This document shows positions 57,503 to 64,000 of a DNA stretch of 64,000 nucleotides, piece by piece. Origin of the DNA: Mumia xiangluensis (lineage in GTDB: Bacteria; Actinomycetota; Actinomycetes; Propionibacteriales; Nocardioidaceae); NCBI RefSeq assembly GCF_010994095.1, contig NZ_WJYO01000001.1:434001-498000 (forward strand), written 5' to 3'. The translations under genes and the position numbers were made by a program. A model generated the notes under the pieces. The model was not told the origin of the DNA. It ran no database searches and was given only the letters and a program-made list of their open reading frames with translations. The first letter of the stretch is position 1, and the number at the start of each line of letters is the position of its first letter.

Positions 57503-59125
57503 ATGAACGTACGCACCACCCTGCCCGCGCGCGCCCGTGCACAGCTCACTGCCGCCGACCTCCACGTCGTACGCGGTGGCCGAACCGTCCTGTCCGGTGT
57601 CGACGTCGCCGTGTCTCCCGGCACCCGTCTCGGTGTCGTCGGTGAGAACGGACGCGGCAAGACGACCCTGCTCCACCTCCTCGCGGGCCGGCTCGACCCG
57701 GACGCGGGCACCGTCGCCCGCGTCGGCACGCTAGGCATCGCCGAGCAGGAGATGCCCTCCGACGCGGGGCGCACGGTCGGCGACCTCGTCGACCTCGAGC
57801 TCGCCGACGCGCGTACGGCCCTGGCCGAGCTCGATGCCGCCACGCTCGCCCTCACCGAGGGGCGGCCCGGCGCGGACGACGCGTACGCCGCCGCCCTGCA
57901 CGCCGCCGAGACGCTCGACGCGTGGGACGCCGATCGCCGGGTCGACGTGGCCCTCGAGGCCCTCGGTGCGATCAGCGATCGTGCCCGCCCGCTCGAGACG
58001 CTGTCGGTCGGGCAGCGCTACCGGGTGCGGCTCGCGTGCCTGCTCGGCGCCGACCACGACCTGCTCCTGCTCGACGAGCCGACCAACCACCTCGATGCCG
58101 ACGGCCTGGCCTACCTGACGGAGCGTCTGCGGACGCACGCGGGCGGTGTCGTCCTGGTCAGCCACGACCGAGCGCTGCTCTCCGATGTCGTCACCACGGT
58201 GCTCGACCTCGACCCGAGCGTCGACGGCCGTCCGCGGACCTACGGTGGCGGGTACGCGGGCTACCGCGAGGGGCGCGACGCCGAGCGGGCGCGCTGGGTC
58301 GACACGTACGAGGCCCAGCGCGCCGAGCACGCGCGTCTGACCGCAGACCTCCAGACCGCGCAGGACCGCCTGGCGTCGGGCTGGAGGCCGGAGAAGGGCA
58401 CGGGCAAGCACACGCGTGCGACGCGGGCGCCGTCGCTGGTCCGCCAGGTCAACCGCCGGCGGGACGCGCTCGACGCGCACGCGGTCACCGCGCCCGCGCC
58501 CCCGCTCAGGCTGCAGGTCCCGACGCTCCCCGTACGCGCGGGCGTACGCCTCGTGCGGGCCGAGCGCGTCGCCCTGTCGGGTCGACTCGCCGGACCGGTG
58601 ACGTGCACCCTCGAGTCCGGTGACCGTCTCCTGCTCACGGGGCCGAACGGCGCCGGCAAGTCGACGCTGCTGCAGCTGCTCGCCGGCGAGCTCGCGCCGA
58701 GCGAGGGCGAGGTCCGCACTGCACGGCACGCCCGGGTCGGGCGGCTCCACCAGGAGTCACCGGCACCTTCTCCGCTCCGTGCGGCGGACGCCTACGAGCA
58801 GCACGTCGGCCGACTGGTCACCTCGGGCCGGCTCGCGGAGTCGGAGACGGTCGCGCTGTCGTCGCTCGGGCTGCTGACGTCGGCAGATCGCGCCCGTCGG
58901 GTCGCAGACCTGTCGACGGGCCAGCAGCGGCGGCTCGACCTCGCGCTGGTGCTGGCCGCGCGTCCGCACGTCCTGCTCCTCGACGAGCCGACCAACCACC
59001 TGTCGATCGCGCTCGTCGACGAGCTGACCGAGGCGCTCGGGGCGACCGGTGCCGCCGTCGTGGTCGCGACGCACGACCGGCAGATGCTGCGCGACCTCGA
59101 CGGGTGGGAGCGGCTCGAGCTCTGA
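57503..59125 (+). CDS. ABC-F family ATPase (second copy)
   Basis: A 540-residue soluble protein with two ABC domains: [18 protein letters not shown] and [11 protein letters not shown] in NBD1; [18 protein letters not shown] and [11 protein letters not shown] in NBD2. The two are joined by a basic helical linker (about residues 245-320). It is clearly related to the ABC-F at 46323 but diverged. It likely protects or modulates the ribosome, as antibiotic-resistance ABC-F proteins do. ATG 57503 has GAGGAAG upstream; the leader ORF and intervening GC-rich, foldable region suggest attenuation control. Confidence 0.9.
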   Translation: MNVRTTLPARARAQLTAADLHVVRGGRTVLSGVDVAVSPGTRLGVVGENGRGKTTLLHLLAGRLDPDAGTVARVGTLGIAEQEMPSDAGRTVGDLVDLELADARTALAELDAATLALTEGRPGADDAYAAALHAAETLDAWDADRRVDVALEALGAISDRARPLETLSVGQRYRVRLACLLGADHDLLLLDEPTNHLDADGLAYLTERLRTHAGGVVLVSHDRALLSDVVTTVLDLDPSVDGRPRTYGGGYAGYREGRDAERARWVDTYEAQRAEHARLTADLQTAQDRLASGWRPEKGTGKHTRATRAPSLVRQVNRRRDALDAHAVTAPAPPLRLQVPTLPVRAGVRLVRAERVALSGRLAGPVTCTLESGDRLLLTGPNGAGKSTLLQLLAGELAPSEGEVRTARHARVGRLHQESPAPSPLRAADAYEQHVGRLVTSGRLAESETVALSSLGLLTSADRARRVADLSTGQQRRLDLALVLAARPHVLLLDEPTNHLSIALVDELTEALGATGAAVVVATHDRQMLRDLDGWERLEL

Positions 59126-59138
59126 GCGGGCTCACCCT

Positions 59139-59172
59139 CCGCTGGTTGAGCGAGCGGAGCGAGTCGAAACCC
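59139..59172. repeat. Single REP-like element
   Basis: CCGCTGGTTGAGCGAGCGGA..GCGAGTCGAAACC is one more copy of the repeat family, 14 bp after the ABC-F stop. It contains the internal inverted pair GCTcnGC-type arms typical of the other copies. Confidence 0.82.
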
Positions 59173-59250
59173 CGACCGGATCGGTCCGCGATGATCGGGT
59201 GAGAGGGTCCGCGTGCCTCGCAGACTGGGGAGCGAAAGGAGGACCCCTGA

Positions 59251-60123
59251 ATGATCGCTTCACTCAACTCGACCGTCGACGCCGTCGAGACGCGCCTGGC
59301 CACCGACCCGACGACCTCCGTCGACGCGGTCGACCTGGCGCGACGGCTCGGCACGACCGAGCACCATCTGCGGCGCATGTTCTCGTCGTTGGCCGGCATG
59401 CCGCTCTCGGAGTACGTCAGGCGGCGCCGTATGTCGCTCGCGGCCGCAGATCTTGTGTCCGGCGACGACGACCTGCTCACTGTCGCGGTTCGCTACGGCT
59501 ATGGCTCGACCGAGGCGTTCGGTCGTGCGTTCCGTGCCGTTCACGGCGCCGGCCCGGCCGACGTTCGTCGCGACGGGGGTCCGCTTCGCACACAACCACG
59601 GATCAGGTTCCAGCTGACCGTGCAAGGAGGAATCCCCATGGACACCCGCATCGCCGATCTTCCCGACGTTCGACTCGTCGGTCACGCCACTCGGGTGCCG
59701 CTCGTGCACGAGGGCGTGAACCCCTTCATCGCCGAGCACGTCGCCGCGATCCCTGCCGAGGAGACCGCTCGGCTGAAGTCTCTGAACGACACCGAGCCGT
59801 CGGGGGTCCTCGCCGTCAGCGACGACCTGGACCCCGACCGCGCCGAGGGCACCGAACTGACGTACCTCCACGGTGTGGCGACGACCGGCCGGCCTGACGG
59901 GCTCGACACCATCGAGGTCCCCGCAGGCACGTGGGCCGTCTTCCGCACCGAGGGCCCGCACCCGCAGGCGCTGCAGGATGCGTGGGCCGCTACTGCCACG
60001 GAGTGGTTCCCCTCCCAGCCCTGGCGGTTGCGGCCGGGCCCCGAGATCGTCGCGATGCTCGCGTTCGACACGACGACCGGCACCGCCACCTGCGAGCTCT
60101 GGCTGCCGGTCGAGCCAGACTAG
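59251..60123 (+). CDS. AraC-family regulator with GyrI-like effector domain
   Basis: A 290-residue protein. Residues 8-105 hold the paired AraC helix-turn-helices (VDLARRLGTTEHHLRRMFSSLAGMPLSEYVRRRRM and VAVRYGYGSTEAFGRAFRAVHGAGPADVR). Residues about 130-290 are a GyrI/AraC effector-binding (SOUL-like) domain (TYLHGVATTGRP, IEVPAGTWAVFRTEGPH, ATCELWLPVE), as in Rob or BltR-type multidrug sensors. A drug-like or hydrophobic ligand is likely. ATG 59251 has AAAGGAGGA. It converges with the NmrA-like gene. Confidence 0.9.
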   Translation: MIASLNSTVDAVETRLATDPTTSVDAVDLARRLGTTEHHLRRMFSSLAGMPLSEYVRRRRMSLAAADLVSGDDDLLTVAVRYGYGSTEAFGRAFRAVHGAGPADVRRDGGPLRTQPRIRFQLTVQGGIPMDTRIADLPDVRLVGHATRVPLVHEGVNPFIAEHVAAIPAEETARLKSLNDTEPSGVLAVSDDLDPDRAEGTELTYLHGVATTGRPDGLDTIEVPAGTWAVFRTEGPHPQALQDAWAATATEWFPSQPWRLRPGPEIVAMLAFDTTTGTATCELWLPVEPD

Positions 60124-60170
60124 CCACGGGCGTCCGAGGTGGCGATGCCGGTGCTGCGTTCGGTCGACCG

Positions 60171-61001
60171 TCACCGCGCGAGGATCGCGACGTCTCGCCG
60201 GGCCGCGTCGCGCAGCGAGGTCGCGGGCCTGCCGAGGACTCGCGCGATCGTGTCGGTGGTTGCGACGTTGCGGCCGTCCATCACCTCGGCGAAGAGCGCG
60301 CACAGGCCGTACGCCACCTCCGCCGGCTCGCCGACCGAGACCATGGCCGTGACGAACTCCTCGTCGGAGATCGCCTGGAACGCGCCCGGCCGGCCGTACG
60401 CGTCGCCGACGACTCCCCACGCCTCGCCGAAGGTCAGGGCCGCCGGTCCGGTCAGCTCGAGCACCCCGCCTGCGTGGGAGTCGTCCCCCAGGGCGGCGAC
60501 GACCACGTCGGCCACGTCGTCGAGGTCCACGAACGGCTCGGGCACCTCGGTCGGGACGGGGATCGCGAGCTCACCGCCGAGCGCGTCGAACGAGAAGGCG
60601 CCCTCAGTGAAGTTCTGCGCGAAGAACGCGCACTGCACGACGCTCGCGGTCGGGACCGACGCGAGGAGCGCTTCCTCGGACGCCCGCGCACCGACTTCAC
60701 CTCGGCCCGAGAGGAGGACGACGCGCTCGATCCCGTGATCGGCGATCCTGCGGGCGAGGGCACCCACCTGGTCGGACGCGCCGGGGAAGGAGAGGTCGGG
60801 GACGTACGTCAGGTAGACGGACGCGGCGCCGTCGAGCGCGGCATCCCAGGTGCCGGGGTCCGACCAGTCGAACGGGACGTCGGTCGTCCGCGAGACGGGC
60901 CTGGTGGCGACGCCGAGCGCGTCGAGGCGCGTGATGACGCGCCGCCCGGTCTTGCCGTGGCCTCCGACGACCAGGACGGGGGCTTCGTAGGTTCCTGACA
61001 T
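60171..61001 (-). CDS. NmrA-like NAD(P)-binding oxidoreductase
   Basis: A 276-residue atypical short-chain dehydrogenase. The dinucleotide motif is VLVVGGHGKTGRRV at the N-terminus; ADHGIERVVLLSGRGE, QCAFFAQNFTEG and FVDLDDVADVVVAAL are typical of the NmrA/QOR2-like group, some of which are redox sensors and some quinone reductases. It is divergent from an AraC-family gene whose product probably controls it. ATG 61001 has GGAGGA upstream. Confidence 0.85.
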   Translation of the reverse strand: MSGTYEAPVLVVGGHGKTGRRVITRLDALGVATRPVSRTTDVPFDWSDPGTWDAALDGAASVYLTYVPDLSFPGASDQVGALARRIADHGIERVVLLSGRGEVGARASEEALLASVPTASVVQCAFFAQNFTEGAFSFDALGGELAIPVPTEVPEPFVDLDDVADVVVAALGDDSHAGGVLELTGPAALTFGEAWGVVGDAYGRPGAFQAISDEEFVTAMVSVGEPAEVAYGLCALFAEVMDGRNVATTDTIARVLGRPATSLRDAARRDVAILAR

Positions 61002-61027
61002 GGGGTCCTCCTCGGATCGTGCTGTCT

Positions 61028-61042
61028 GATGAGGACTTCATC
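61028..61042. promoter_or_regulatory. Inverted repeat between NmrA-like and AraC genes
   Basis: GATGAGGACTTCATC has 5-bp arms (GATGA/TCATC) around a 5-bp centre in the 124-bp divergent region. It is a candidate operator; AraC proteins more often bind direct repeats, so support is weak. Confidence 0.35.
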
Positions 61043-61125
61043 CCATCGCGATCCGGCGAGACGATCCATGGCCAGGAAGGCCGTTGCCATATCCACGCGT
61101 CTCAGATCGGGTACGCTCGACGGCC

Positions 61126-62076
61126 ATGGACATCCTGGGCGGACTCCTCGACGGGCCACGGGCCGACGGCGCGTTCCTGCTGCGCTCGGTGTTCGCTCCG
61201 CCGTGGTCCCTCCGGATCCGCGACCGTGCGCCGCTGTCCGTTGTCGTGGTCGCCCAGGGTTCGGCGTGGGTCGTTCCCGGCTCGGGGCCGCCGACCCTCC
61301 TCGAGCCAGGCGACCTGGCCCTGGTCCGTGGACCCGACGAGTACACGATCGCCGACCTGCCCGAGACCCCTCCGCAGGTGTTCGTCGAGCCGGGCCAGCT
61401 CTGCACCGACGCCGAAGGCAACTCGATGTCGGAAGCGATGATGCTGGGCCTGCGGACGTGGGGCAACGCCGCGGACGGCGCGGCGATGCTGGTCACCGGG
61501 ACGTACGAGCGGGCGTCCGCGGTCAGCGATCGCCTCCTCCGCGCGCTGCCTCCGACCGTCGTCCTGCGCAGGGACGCGTGGAGCTCAGACCTGGTCACGC
61601 TGCTGTGCGACGAGATGCAGCGCGACATCCCCGGACAGGAGGTCTTCCTCGACCGGCTGCTCGACCTCGTGGTCCTCGCGGCCGTGCGGACGTGGCTGCG
61701 CGATCAGGAGGACGCAGCGCCGGGGTGGTACCGCGCCGCCGCCGATCCCGTCGTCGGTCCCGCGCTGGACGCGTTGCACCAGCGGGTCGCCGAGCCCTGG
61801 ACGGTTGCGACCCTGGCGGCGGAGGTGCAGGTGTCGCGGGCGGTGCTCGCGCGGCGCTTCACCGCGATCGTCGGCGAGCCGCCCATGTCGTACCTGACCA
61901 GCCTCCGTCTCGCCCTCGCCGCCGATCTCCTCGAGCGGTCCGACCGCACCCTCACGTCGATCGCGCACGGGGTCGGCTACGCGACGCCGTTCGCCCTGAG
62001 TGCTGCGTTCTCCCGCGAGCGCGGAGTCAGCCCGACGCAGCACCGGTCCCGAACGCGGGCCCTGCACCCTGCCTGA
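61126..62076 (+). CDS. AraC-family regulator with cupin domain
   Basis: A 316-residue regulator. Residues about 15-190 form a cupin_6-type sensor domain (SVVVVAQGSAWVVPGSGPPTLLEPGDLALVRGPDEY). Residues about 215-310 are two helix-turn-helices (WTVATLAAEVQVSRAVLARRFTAIVGEPPMSYLTSLRLALAADLL and GYATPFALSAAFSRERGVSPTQHR). Regulators of this type commonly sit beside and control short-chain dehydrogenase or NmrA-like genes, as here. TACGCT lies 8 nt before the ATG with no ribosome site. Its last 50 bp overlap the convergent Nudix gene. Confidence 0.9.
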   Translation: MDILGGLLDGPRADGAFLLRSVFAPPWSLRIRDRAPLSVVVVAQGSAWVVPGSGPPTLLEPGDLALVRGPDEYTIADLPETPPQVFVEPGQLCTDAEGNSMSEAMMLGLRTWGNAADGAAMLVTGTYERASAVSDRLLRALPPTVVLRRDAWSSDLVTLLCDEMQRDIPGQEVFLDRLLDLVVLAAVRTWLRDQEDAAPGWYRAAADPVVGPALDALHQRVAEPWTVATLAAEVQVSRAVLARRFTAIVGEPPMSYLTSLRLALAADLLERSDRTLTSIAHGVGYATPFALSAAFSRERGVSPTQHRSRTRALHPA

Positions 62077-62542
62077 GCAGGAACTCCCTCGCCAGCCGGA
62101 GGCGTACGACGCTGGTCTCGGTGAGGTCGCCGGGGACGTCGTCCCACGCGAACCACGCGACCTCGAGCGACTCGTCGTCGGCGACGTGCGCCCGGTCGGC
62201 GGCAGCGGCGTCCACCGGACGGCAGACGAAGCAGAGGTCGAGGTACTGGGCGAGGTCGCCGTTCGGGTAGCGGTGCGGTTCGGTCACCGTGACTGACGCG
62301 AGCGCCTCGACGGTCACGTCCACGCCGGTCTCCTCACGGACCTCGCGCACGATGCCGACCGCCGGCTCCTCGCCCGGGTCGAGGATGCCGCTGATCAGGG
62401 CCCACCGACCCGAGTCGGCACGACGACCGAGCAGCACGTGCTCGCCGGCGGCGTCGAGGACGAGCGCCGTGACGCCCGGCAACCAGAGCAGGTCGGTGCC
62501 GATGCGGGCGCGGAGCGCGGCGACGTACGGCGGGATCGGCAC
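62027..62542 (-). CDS. Nudix hydrolase
   Basis: A 171-residue Nudix protein with the box GILDPGEEPAVGIVREVREETGV near residue 52, matching GX5EX7REUXEEXGU. Adjacent RRADSGRWALISG is typical of MutT/NTP-pyrophosphohydrolase-like members. It would hydrolyse a nucleoside-diphosphate-linked substrate with magnesium; the exact one is unknown. The GTG start (62542) has TAGGCT exactly 6 nt upstream, suggesting a leaderless mRNA. Confidence 0.9.
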   Translation of the reverse strand: MPIPPYVAALRARIGTDLLWLPGVTALVLDAAGEHVLLGRRADSGRWALISGILDPGEEPAVGIVREVREETGVDVTVEALASVTVTEPHRYPNGDLAQYLDLCFVCRPVDAAAADRAHVADDESLEVAWFAWDDVPGDLTETSVVRLRLAREFLLRQGAGPAFGTGAASG

Positions 62543-62616
62543 GAGTCGAGCCTACGGTGGCAGCGAGCGCCACGGCGCGGGAGGACGGGTTCACGCTGCC
62601 CGCTACGGTGGGCGCC

Positions 62617-63204
62617 ATGGACCGCATCGACCCGCGCGACATGCGTGCCGGCGATCCCGATCGCGAGCACACCGCCGACATCCTGCGCCGCGCCGCCGGC
62701 GAGGGCCGGATCGACATCGACGAGCTCGAGGAGCGCCTCGAGCGCGCCTACCGCGCCAAGACCTACCGCGAGCTCTCGGCGCTCGTCGCCGACCTGCCGG
62801 ACGGCACCGCGCTGTCCCCCGCGGCAGCCGCACTCGCCCCGTCGACCCGCGCAGAGCCGCTCCAGCTCAAGGCGACGATGAGCGACGTGGAACGCTCCGG
62901 GACGTGGGCGGTGCCGCCCCGGATCCACGTCTCCCCGGCGATGGGAAACGTGAAGCTCGACTTCCGCAACGCCGACTGTCCTCACCGGCTGGTCGAGATC
63001 GAGGTGAAGGGCGGCACCGGCAACGTCGTGCTGATCCTCCCGAAGGGGTGGGCTGTCGACGCCGACCAGCTCCGTACGGGGTGGGGCTCGGTGAAGAACA
63101 GGCGCGAGGGCTCGCCGTCGCCGGACGGTGTGCTCGTCCGAGTCACCGGCGGCATCGGGATGGGGTCGCTGGTCGCGCGCGACCCCCACTTCTACGAGAA
63201 GTAA
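62617..63204 (+). CDS. DUF1707 domain protein (second copy)
   Basis: A 195-residue soluble protein. Residues about 10-65 are DUF1707 (MRAGDPDREHTADILRRAAGEGRIDIDELEERLERAYRAKTYRELSAL), closely similar to the domain in the protein at 45594. The C-terminal 110 residues differ: a beta-rich region with MGNVKLDF and GGTGNVVLILP repeats. Function is unknown. The ATG has TACGGT 7 nt upstream and no ribosome site. Confidence 0.8.
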   Translation: MDRIDPRDMRAGDPDREHTADILRRAAGEGRIDIDELEERLERAYRAKTYRELSALVADLPDGTALSPAAAALAPSTRAEPLQLKATMSDVERSGTWAVPPRIHVSPAMGNVKLDFRNADCPHRLVEIEVKGGTGNVVLILPKGWAVDADQLRTGWGSVKNRREGSPSPDGVLVRVTGGIGMGSLVARDPHFYEK

Positions 63205-63248
63205 GCGCCGCCCCGCGTGCAAGGCGATTGACCGTGACCCCCACGGGT

Positions 63249-63265
63249 GCCTAGCGTTCCTAGGC
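63249..63265. promoter_or_regulatory. Inverted repeat at PadR gene start
   Basis: GCCTAG-CGTTC-CTAGGC, with 6-bp arms, ends at the base before the PadR ATG and includes the -10-like TAGCGT. A PadR dimer bound here would block its own promoter. Confidence 0.6.
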
Positions 63266-63601
63266 ATGAAGGGAAACGTCCTCAAGGGACATCTCGAGAT
63301 GCTGGTGCTCTCCGTGCTCGCACGACAGCCTCGCCACGGCTACGCGATCATCGAGGACCTCCGCGTGTGGAGCGACGACGCGTTCGAGCTGCCCGAGGGC
63401 ACGCTCTACCCGGTGCTGCACCGCCTGGAGAAGAGTGGGCTGATCAGCGGGTCGTGGGACGACGTGGACGGACGGCGCCGCAAGTCGTACGCGCTGACCG
63501 ACGGCGGTCACGCCGCGCTCGACGAGCAGCGTCGGAGCTGGCACGAGTTCTCGGTGGCGGTCGAGTCCGTGATCGGAGGCGTGCCGTGGCCGAGTCGATG
63601 A
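63266..63601 (+). CDS. PadR-family regulator
   Basis: A 111-residue winged-helix protein: LEMLVLSVLARQPRHGYAIIEDL at residues 10-32, ELPEGTLYPVLHRLEKSGLISGSW with the recognition helix, and GRRRKSYALTDGG in the wing. This is the short PadR type (no long C-terminal coiled coil). It is followed by, and translationally coupled to, a HAAS-domain membrane protein, the standard pairing in which PadR controls a membrane or ABC system. Confidence 0.92.
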   Translation: MKGNVLKGHLEMLVLSVLARQPRHGYAIIEDLRVWSDDAFELPEGTLYPVLHRLEKSGLISGSWDDVDGRRRKSYALTDGGHAALDEQRRSWHEFSVAVESVIGGVPWPSR

Positions 63602-64000
63602 GAAGCGTGGGCACGCTGACCGAGACCGAGGACGGCACCACCGACTCCGTCGCCACGGGCAGCCCGATCGACGCGTACGTCGTCGCGCTGGGCGTCACGC
63701 TGCGCCGCCGCGGCGACCGGGACGACATCCTCGCCGAGACCGCAGACCACCTCTGGCTCACCGCCGAACGCCTCGTGTCCACCGGCGTCGCGCCGCTCGA
63801 CGCCGAGCGGGCCGCCGTCGAGCGCTTCGGCGACCCGGAGGTGCTGGCACGGGTGTGGGCGACGGTCCCCAGCAGGCACCGCCCCCTCCTCGCAGCACCT
63901 GCCGCGGTCTCCGGGCTCGTCGGAGCAGCTGCCCTCGCGGCATCCACGGCCGTCTACCAGCTCCGGGCGATGACCGGCGGCTGGGACCAGTCCGAGTACC
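63586..64000 (+). CDS. HAAS-domain (DUF1700-like) membrane protein, partial
   Basis: An open frame from GTG 63586 runs off the right edge (138 codons present). It contains an alpha-helical HAAS-type domain (IDAYVVALGVTLRRRGDRDDILAETADHLWLTAERL, then AERAAVERFGDPEVLARVWATV), followed by the start of a hydrophobic segment (LAAPAAVSGLVGAAALAA). GGAGG lies 6 nt before the GTG, which decides for it over the ATG at 63598 that overlaps the PadR stop. These proteins are regulated by PadR partners and are often membrane permease-like; the rest lies outside the window. Confidence 0.8.
   Translation, partial: MAESMRSVGTLTETEDGTTDSVATGSPIDAYVVALGVTLRRRGDRDDILAETADHLWLTAERLVSTGVAPLDAERAAVERFGDPEVLARVWATVPSRHRPLLAAPAAVSGLVGAAALAASTAVYQLRAMTGGWDQSEY

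Noticed and set aside
1-64000. tRNA, rRNA, intact insertion sequences, prophage or origin of replication
   Set aside because: I saw no cloverleaf-type genes, rRNA segments, transposase or integrase motifs, or DnaA-box clusters; a covariance-model scan was not possible here.

Overview
The window is high-GC DNA (roughly 70% or more by eye) with tightly packed genes, many GTG starts and ATGA/GTGA stop-start overlaps. Gene content (SigG- and ECF41/SigJ-type sigma factors, HBHA-like protein, DUF1707 proteins, UBP zinc finger, VanZ- and GAP-family proteins) and interspersed repeats of the TGGTTGAGCGAGCGGAGCGA type point to an actinobacterium. Nocardioidaceae is the likely family, by inference only. 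It looks chromosomal: no phage, plasmid or intact transposon genes, no rRNA, and no tRNA that I can see.

Layout. 1-13.7 kb: housekeeping and accessory genes: a VanZ-like fragment, GluQRS, an AlkA-type glycosylase, an operon of HxlR regulator, PhzF-like enzyme and FAD oxidoreductase, a methyltransferase, a UBP zinc finger, a DsbA-like protein converging on NhaA, an EamA exporter, a TetR regulator, and an oxidoreductase-ECF41 sigma operon carrying a matching ECF41-type promoter. 13.7-14.7 kb: SigG-type sigma factor.

14.9-35.9 kb: a complete L-rhamnose regulon. Two secreted GH78 alpha-L-rhamnosidases release rhamnose. RhaT-RhaP-RhaQ-RhaS import it; RhaM and RhaI convert it to rhamnulose; RhaB phosphorylates it; the fused RhaEW cleaves rhamnulose-1-phosphate and oxidises L-lactaldehyde to L-lactate; an LldD-like flavoenzyme would oxidise lactate to pyruvate. 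Transporter and catabolic genes form one minus-strand run of about 11.5 kb, interrupted only by a 16-bp-stem hairpin. A divergent LacI-family regulator and four TTGAAACG-type operators tie the locus together.

36-41 kb: a cyclic-nucleotide-domain histidine kinase translationally coupled to a response regulator fused to a cysteine-less glutaredoxin-like domain and a thioredoxin-reductase fold lacking CxxC, then a CPA1 antiporter. 41-48 kb: PhoX behind a PHO-box-like repeat, two membrane proteins, an HBHA-like protein near a 28-bp perfect palindrome, DUF1707 and ABC-F proteins. 48-54 kb: a decayed HNH endonuclease, then an ABC exporter, a membrane protein and a NarL-type two-component system. 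54-64 kb: a secreted M14 carboxypeptidase, a second ABC-F gene behind a short leader ORF, two AraC regulators, an NmrA-like oxidoreductase, a Nudix hydrolase, a second DUF1707 protein, and a PadR regulator coupled to a partial membrane protein.

Two features recur: genes whose start codon lies exactly 6 nt after a -10-like hexamer with no Shine-Dalgarno sequence (probable leaderless transcripts), and repeat elements inserted directly after stop codons.
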